Source: Deroplatys truncata
Taxonomy: Eukaryota; Arthropoda; Insecta; Mantodea; Mantidae
Reading direction: 5' to 3'
Assembly (NCBI GenBank): GCA_030765065.1
Contig: CM060990.1
Location: 459,814,321 to 459,878,320, forward strand
Length of the DNA: 64,000 nt
Within the stretch, counting starts at the first letter, position 1; each line of letters begins with the position of its first letter. Under the pieces are notes generated by a model. The model was given only the letters and a program-made list of their open reading frames with translations, was not told where the DNA came from and ran no database searches. Positions 57,380 through 64,000 of the stretch are shown here, piece by piece. The position numbers and the translations under genes are program-made.

Positions 57380-59320
57380 CTTTGCTATTGACCTTTAGGT
57401 TCGAGTCCAATATAGGGTGGTGTATATAATTAAATGTGTGTATAAAATAATGTAGCATTGCGGATATGATCTAGGGTTACAGTTTTGAGAGTAAACTATT
57501 GACGTAAACAGATCTGATGCATATTGTGTTTTGAATCTTGTTCAGTACACATTGCAGATCCCTCGATCTACTGGGCTATTAGAGATGCTTGGAAAACTAA
57601 GACATTTAGCTCTTTTGTAGATCCCAGGTTTCACGATGTAAGGTTTTAAAGATGTCGCGTTACAAAGAGATACTGGGATGGAGTGACGCTGTGCCTCGAT
57701 CCTGGGATGTCTAAAGGATGTCTAGAGATTCTCTAAGTTCATTAAGATAATTAGCTTTTTAGTGCGTTAAGGTATAACTCGTCTTTAGCTTCAGTTCCAA
57801 TTAAGGAAAAAAAAGGTTTCTGTATGACGTCACCACGACATGTCCAGAAAGGCAAATACACAAAAATAAAGTTCCATGTAGCAATTCACCTTAGGGAGAA
57901 GAGAGAGGTTACACAATTTAACGAGTAATTTATGCAATGACGTTATGAATATTAGCATTTGAAGTTAAGGGTAATAATATGTGCAAATAAGATCGCGATC
58001 CTAATACCTAAAATAGCACCAAACTAACTCAATGACAGAAACGTAAAAAAATATATCATTATTACAATGCTTAGTACAATAAATAACTTCAAAGACAATT
58101 AAGATACAACGAAATAAAAAGGGAAATATGGTACAAATGCTGAATAAATAGCTTCAACGTTAATTAAGATTTAGTCACATAAAAAGTAAAATAATAAGAT
58201 ATTATGCCATTCATACAAACAAGTTACAGCTCCAAACGTACGCCATCAATAAGATGCAAACAAAATAGCTTCAAACGTTAATTGTGACAACCAAAAGATG
58301 TAAACGAAAATAATTTCAAAAGATCCAATGGTTGGCAGAGAAAGGTAAAAGCATTAAAATGCCTTAACATGCATTACAATTGAAATATGTTATAGTGTAT
58401 AATTTTTTTAAAGAAAGGAAGCCAATAAATGCGCAGTGCGACCAGTTGTGATCTATTGTGCTTCCCTTCATTTAATCTCCTGAGATCTTTGCCTTCGCAA
58501 AGTCTAAAGGTCTCTTAGTAGGCACTCCATGAGATGCTTGCAATTACACGATTTCCTGATTAAATTATTTAACTCTAAGAACTGTGAGAGATTCACAATC
58601 ACCTCTTGTATCTGCTACATATTTGATCAACTGCTTTGCCGATTAAAGTGTATCATACTTGCTACAGTGTTTGATATTTTTAAGGTAACAGTCCTTTCAC
58701 CCGAGCAACCATCACGTATTTGTATTGGGCGTTTTCTATTTCCTCCAGCGAAACATGTTTATGAAAACATGGAGCCCACTCGTGTTGAAAACACGCTTAC
58801 GAAACAGAGCGAAAGAAATCGCGATTGAAAAAATGTTTACATGCTTTCTAATGCCCTCTGGTGATTCATGGCTACAATTAGTGAGCGTGGAGGACGATCT
58901 TTCTATGCGCCATTAGTACTTCTAGTAAATCGCCACTGAAAAACAGATTTACGTGTGCAGATTCGCTTCCTGTCTGTTAAAAAAGTTATGGCAAGGTTTA
59001 GGTTGTACAGGTAGAGGGAGAGATTGTCGCTTTTACGTATTAATACTAATGTTTATAACAAACTCTTCATGGAGATGGATGCAACTCTTTCACCTTAGTA
59101 CTTTTAATGGTTCCAGAATATCTCAATTATCTTCGGTTTCCGAAGAATGAATACTAATACTAACTTCTTGTGATTCTATAAGCAGTCTTTGCCTCTCCAC
59201 ACAATGATGATCATGATGATAATGATAATAATAATAATTACATTATACAATTAATTGCCGAATGTCACCCTCTAAGTTTCAGGGTACCTAGAAATGGGCT
59301 TTGGAAATTATACATTAACA
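57380..59320. other. No gene seen
   Basis: Moderately AT-rich; the ORFs at 58529-59150 have no motif I recognise. A short ATGATAATGATAATAATAATAA stretch occurs near 59215. Confidence 0.45.
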
Positions 59321-59322
59321 TA

Positions 59323-60418
59323 CAGTGCTTTTCCTTCACAATGTGGCCACCGCACGCTCATTCGTGCGCCGGCCGCCGCAGCTTGGACTCCCGCCGAAAC
59401 AGTTAATATCCCCACAATCGCCTCACATTCTTATAGTTACAATGAAATTATAATGATAATAAGCACATACCTTATCATAAGAGGTGTGGGAAATCTTGTT
59501 CTGTTATTTGCACATTTCTGGCATCTTCTCGGGAAATTTTCATTCACACTCGAGGGTTCAGCATCCGAAATTGCGTGAATTCCACAGCTCATGTTTTCTT
59601 TTAGATCTAATAATGCATGGAGCTTTGTTGCATACCCCTTATTTTTCATGTGGTCATCATAGCCGGGTAAATTCTGTGATTGGGTTTTATGAAATTATAG
59701 AGTAATTCATCCATGCTTAATATTCTTCTCTGACGAAGCATGGTTCCATTTATATGGCTATGTTTCATCGAAAAATAACAGATATTTGGAGGACGAGAAA
59801 CCCGATTTTATACATGATATTCTCTTACATGACGCGAAAATTGGTGTGCAGTAAATGCATACAGAATAACAGGGCGTATATTTTTTTAACAAACAATAAA
59901 TACAGGAATGTCATACTCATATCATTTTTTGAACAGCTAACCGACGCTGGGTGTCACTGTGGCTTTTTCCAAAAAACAACTCTGCTACCGCGCATACCAA
60001 TAATGAGTTGTTAGATTTAATTCAGGTAATTTTTGAAGATTCGGTAATTAATAAAGAATTATGGCCTTTGCGATCCCCTGGTTTAACTGTACGCGATTTT
60101 TATCTCGAGGAACTTGAAAAATAAACTGTAGCAACAAATCCCGAGACTGGAAGAAATGAAAGAAAACATCAGGCGAGAAATTCACTCAATTTCGGATGTT
60201 CAACTCAGTGTGAATGCAGATTTCCTGAGAAGATGCCAGAAATGTGTGGATAGAGGAGGGACATTTCCAACATCTCTTATGATAAGGTATGTACTTATCA
60301 TCATCGTAATTCTAACTATAGGTATGGGAATATTATGCCTCTTTTGGCGGTAGATCGAGCCGAAGCGGCCGGTGCGCAAGCCGCCGAGCGGTGGCTATAA
60401 TGTGAGGGAAAAGCAATG
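59323..60418 (+). mobile_element. Tc1/mariner-superfamily element with long, coding terminal repeats
   Basis: The termini CAGTGCTTTTCC and GGAAAAGCAATG are inverted and flanked by TA (59321-59322 and 60419-60420). Inverted similarity extends about 275 bp inward (59323-59600 with 60146-60418), including a GC-rich GCGCCGGCCGCC-type block. On the plus strand the middle reads SDEAWFHLYGYVSSKNNRY near 59733, then LRSPGLTVRDFYL near 60075 and EMKENIRREIHSISDV in the right repeat. An inverted copy of that same C-terminal coding end lies in the left repeat (minus strand 59649-59437). Frameshifts and stops make it inactive. Confidence 0.78.
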
Positions 60419-60424
60419 TATACA

Positions 60425-60665
60425 CATACACACATGCATAAATACATTCTCATATAAACACGCAAATATAAATATATGCATATAAACATACACATATACA
60501 TGCATACATACATATAAACTTAGAAACTCGAATAGATACTCATAAACATACACATACGAGCATAAATAAATGCATGCATGAAGACATAGATACACACACT
60601 TGCGCACATACGATATACACATACTAATGTACTTACCTACCTACCAACCTACCTACATATAAACA
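60425..60665. repeat. Degenerate ATACACATACAT-type simple repeat
   Basis: About 240 bp of imperfect alternating purine-pyrimidine ACATA/CATAC units; the Tyr/Cys/Met-rich ORFs across it are artefacts. Confidence 0.8.
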
Positions 60666-61027
60666 TACATGCACAAGCAACAATATCCTTAAAATTTCAA
60701 TGTTTGGCTTTCAACTTTATAGTAAAAGTGTGTTTTGAGATATCCAGTATAGATTAGAATATTAATATGAAGATCCTCTCTGTGCAATTAGATCCCTTCA
60801 TCATGTATTATACTTCTTACAACATGTTTGACATGCAATTAACTTATTTACAGGTCCCAAACCAGTGACAAACCTTAAGATATTATACTCGAGTATATTC
60901 TTAATTAACAGAATTATTCATGATACAGGTCAGACGTTTGTTTCATGCTTCTCTGCTGTTAAATCAAAGTAGGTTTTTAACCAATCTTATACAGAGTTCA
61001 GAAGAATAGCATAATGGTAAATAACTA

Positions 61028-62342
61028 CGAGGCGTATTCCAAAACTAAGGTCCGGTGAACAATATTTAACGGATGGTAGGCCTGAATGACGTTTCACTAC
61101 TGTAGCGCTGTCTATCAACTCCTGAGAAACCTACCGCAGCGTTGGTGTGCCCAGTAGGTGTTTGACAGTCGGTGAGAGCAGATCACAATGGCCGCGACAA
61201 TCGTAGATCCCACCAGTAGTGAAGTGCGCGGTGTGATTAAATTTTTGCTGGCAAAAGGCTCGTCAGCTGCGGACATCCATCGTGAGTTATGCCTCGTGTA
61301 TGGACCGGACATAGTGAGTGACAAACAGGTTCGACACTGGTGTCGAGAATTTCGAAATGGCCGCACAAATGTGCACGATGAACAGCGGAGTAGTAGGTCC
61401 AGTATTCGGATCGACGACATCGTTAAGCAAGTGAACCAAAAACTTCGAAGCGATCGGCGTTTGACGATTAGTGGTCTGGCTGATGAATTCCCAACTGTTG
61501 CTCGAACCTCCCTTTACAGGATTGTCAGTGAACAGCTTGGATATCGGAAACTTTGTGCGAGGTGGGTGCCAAAATTGCTTACCGGTCAGTACAAAGAGAA
61601 ACGAATGCACTACAGTGCACGACAGTTTTTGGAGCGCTATAGACAAGATGGAGATGGTTTGTTTTCCCACATTGTTACAGGCGACGAGACATGGATAGCG
61701 TACACCAACACAGAGTCGAAACAACACTCAGTGCAGTGGCGCCGTTCCGGTTCACGCAAACCAAAAGAGTTTAAGCAATCGCCGTACACGAATTGCAAAA
61801 TGATGGCTACCGTGTTTTGGGACGAAAAGGGCGTCCTTTTGATTGATTCCATGGACCGTGGGTCAACAATTGCAGTTGACGTGTACTGTGCAACGCTTAC
61901 CAAATGAGACGTGCGATCCAAAATCGACGCCGCGGGAAACTGTTGTTTGGCATCATCCTCCTACACGACAACGCACACTGCTGCCAAAACCAAAGAGAAG
62001 ATTCAAGAGTTTCGCTGAGAACTCTTTGACCACCCTCCGTACAGTCCCGACCTGCCACCAAGCGACTATTTCTTCTTCTTGAATTTGAAGCGGTGGCTGG
62101 GTGGACGATTTGAAACCGACGATGAACTCAAGACGAGCGTTACCAATTGGTTCAAGTCCCAGGCGGCAGACATCTATGCCGAGGGGTTAAATAAGCTGGT
62201 GCAGCATTACAGCAAGTGAATAGATGTGAACGGCGATTATATCAAAAGTACATATGTAGGCTCATATTACTGTCAATAAAAACCTTGTCTCATGAGTGAT
62301 GTTATTATGAGCAAACGGACCTTAGTTTTGGAAAACGCCTCG
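61028..62342 (+). mobile_element. Full-length mariner, 1,315 bp
   Basis: The left terminus CGAGGCGTATTCCAAAACTA and an inverted right terminus with CGAGGCGTTTTCCAAAACTA (one difference in 20) are flanked by TA at 61026-61027 and 62343-62344. The length is that of an intact mariner, and most of the transposase is readable in order. Confidence 0.95.
61188..62219 (+). pseudogene. Mariner transposase, frameshifted
   Basis: The ATG at 61188 opens 239 codons: two helix-turn-helix regions (VIKFLLAKGSSAADIHREL with VRHWCREFRNGRTN; RLTISGLADEF), a linker CARWVPKLLTGQYKEKRM, and the first catalytic Asp in HIVTGDETWIAY. The frame ends at 61907. The second catalytic block (LHDNAH near 61965) and the third (near 62045-62070, DLPPSDYFFF) are in other frames, ending at SK near 62218. 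At least two indels inactivate it, yet the copy is otherwise well preserved and so relatively young. Confidence 0.92.
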
Positions 62343-62359
62343 TATGTCACATTTGGGAT

Positions 62360-62610
62360 TGCCTTCCTTCGTGGTCTATTGGTACCATGCTAGCCTCTAG
62401 TTTCCGAGATCGCGAGTTCAAATCCGGCAAAGGACGATGGATTTTTTCGGGCGTAAAAATCCTTAGCATGACTTCTAAAGGGAAGTAAAGGCGGTGGTCC
62501 CGTGTCGTAGATTTACGGCACACAAAAGAACCTCAAACCTGATAAAGAGGCCTCTGAGCAAAATTTCCGGTCTTTCACGCCCAATATAGAATGGGGCGCT
62601 AAGAAACATA
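62360..62610 (+). mobile_element. tRNA-derived SINE (third type)
   Basis: TCGTGGTCTATTGGTACCAT carries an A box and GCGAGTTCAAATCCGGC a B box about 45 bp later, in tRNA-like spacing. The body contains GTGTCGTAGATTTACGGCAC and ends near TTTCCGGTCTTTCACGCCC. The head starts 20 bp after the mariner. The ends are approximate. Confidence 0.65.
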
Positions 62611-62619
62611 GCAGTTAAG

Positions 62620-64000
62620 CAGCGTCCATAAAAATATTTGGGACTTCATAGTCGACCAAGCTCACTATGACTATTAACTAGCATTCTTCAGTTCAACATC
62701 ACAAGGCGTGCTCACTAACCAAAAGCAACCGTAAAGATATTAGGATATCGAACCCTGAAACTTTAGGTGGAAACAATTTTAAGTGTAACGAAAGCAGCTT
62801 TTGCTTAATTCTACAGAGGTCTGCTACATGAATCGGGTTCTAGCTAATTTATATTACATGATCTTGCCATCGCAGTATCGCGGCATCTGTGGATTCATAC
62901 CATCAAGATTCTGTGTGTAACAATGGATTGGTGAGTTAATTAAGGACTTAAGATATTTGTTATGTCGCCCTCTAGTAAAGCAATAATTAGTTATGATGGA
63001 TTTAAAGATGGCGAACCATTGTCTTCATATGTCAAAATTATTACTCGAATGGGTTTCCGAGTTAATAGTAGACTTATATGCAATATGACCTAGAAAATAA
63101 TTTGATTTTAGCAGATTTCAAGATGGCGAAATATACAATCAGCATAACTCAAAACTGATTAGAACAACGGATCTGCGAGTTGGTTCTAGACTTACAAAAG
63201 CCATTTCTAGTTAAGCATTAAATTCATAAAATCCAACCGGTCATCATGTTAAGATGTTTGAGGCAACTGTATTTAACGTTATATGTGTTGTATTATAACT
63301 GAAATTTAATGTTTAATATTGATTCTTTTGATAACCTTGCCTCAACAAGAGATGCTTAATTTTTATTTAAATTATATATACACACATTTTAGCTATCCCT
63401 ATACTTTGTACATTCCTTTCATCGTATATCACATGTAATCCTTTAAAGCTTATTTGCTACAACACTATTTTAGATACATGAGAAGTAATTTATCTCTCAC
63501 GATTCCAGCCTCTTCTGAACCTGAAATCTTAGGATTGAAATATCTAGAATTTGGTCGTGGCAACGAACTCCCGGGGTTCATTAAAGAATGATGTCGTATG
63601 CCACCTAAACAACTTATGTCTTATACGTATTTTAATATGAAATTATCCTATCGATTCGGGAATTCATAATGGTACTCACATCTAAAATTTGTTTTCAGCA
63701 CTCGATTAACCATTTCAACATATGTATTTATTTATTTATTTATTTATTTAGGTAGGTAGGTAGGTAAATGTGTTTTGAATATCTCTTCTAAAGGTTTCCC
63801 TCGTGCAAAGAGAAAACGAACTTGCACATGTAAATATGTTTTTCAACTACGACTTCTTAGAAGTATTGATGACGTATAAGAGAGAATGTTCTTCAGAGCC
63901 ACTGATTTTAGCCATGTATCGCCCGAGGGTATTAAGAAAGCGCGTAAACAGGTTTTCAATTGCGAATGTCATTTGTTCTGTTTGCGAAAACATATATCGC
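62620..64000. other. No gene seen; TTTA and GGTA simple repeats
   Basis: No coding motif recognised. A (TTTA)n run followed by (GGTA)n lies at about 63723-63767. Confidence 0.5.

Noticed and set aside
60395..60622. Tyr/Cys/Met-rich minus-strand ORFs near 60.4-60.6 kb
   Set aside because: Artefact of the degenerate CATACA simple repeat.

Overview
The window is eukaryotic and, from its gene and repeat content, an insect genome (a large-intron, possibly polyneopteran, genome is a low-confidence guess). Six short exons on the minus strand with correct splice sites and matching phases belong to one host gene, FoxP: a leucine-zipper exon (45699-45882), a linker exon (45223-45520), two small phase-1 exons (40863-40928 and 40646-40690) and two forkhead-domain exons (6285-6361 and 5360-5461). 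The end of the forkhead domain and the zinc-finger exon were not found here, so the gene probably runs past both edges. Everything else sits in FoxP introns and is mostly mobile-element sequence of different ages.

The centrepiece is a complete Polinton/Maverick element, 16351-34321 (17,971 bp), with about 1.06 kb terminal inverted repeats beginning AGTAGATATATTAGGG and a perfect 6-bp target duplication CCCGCC. On the left a spliced cysteine-rich gene with a duplicated module (17580-18720) and an overlapping ORF run rightward. A leftward morphogenesis block follows: phospholipase-A2-like protein, small basic hydrophobic protein plus adenain-type protease, minor (penton-type) capsid protein, and double-jelly-roll major capsid protein. 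A rightward block then holds the packaging ATPase, a fibre-like coiled-coil protein split by a SINE, and the integrase. From the right end a leftward protein-primed DNA polymerase B gene has its conserved body preceded, in frame, by an array of tandemly duplicated small exons. The element is structurally complete but coding-dead: major capsid, PLA2-like protein, integrase and polymerase carry in-frame stops, and polymerase and protease also show frameshifts.

The Polinton lies inside an older hAT-like (KIAA1586/ZMYM-type) transposase pseudogene, whose halves lie at 15060-16290 and 35128-35935. Other elements include an old mariner relic (3860-4690), a possible TIR element (8597-9700), two copies of one tRNA-derived SINE with clear target duplications (11223-11602 and 23874-24254), an intronless P2X7-like ORF (13022-13465), a minus-strand transposase relic (36186-37000), a Jockey-like LINE 3' end (49197-50375), a 205-bp tandem repeat, a deleted mariner (50863-51754), an inverted Penelope-like dimer with a GIY-YIG nuclease (52019-55690), another LINE tail (56914-57372), a long-TIR Tc1/mariner-superfamily element (59323-60418), and a full-length frameshifted mariner (61028-62342) followed by a SINE.

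The most original material is in the Polinton accessory genes: the duplicated Cys-rich module, the exon array feeding into the polymerase, and the fibre protein with repeats resembling those of phage tail fibres.
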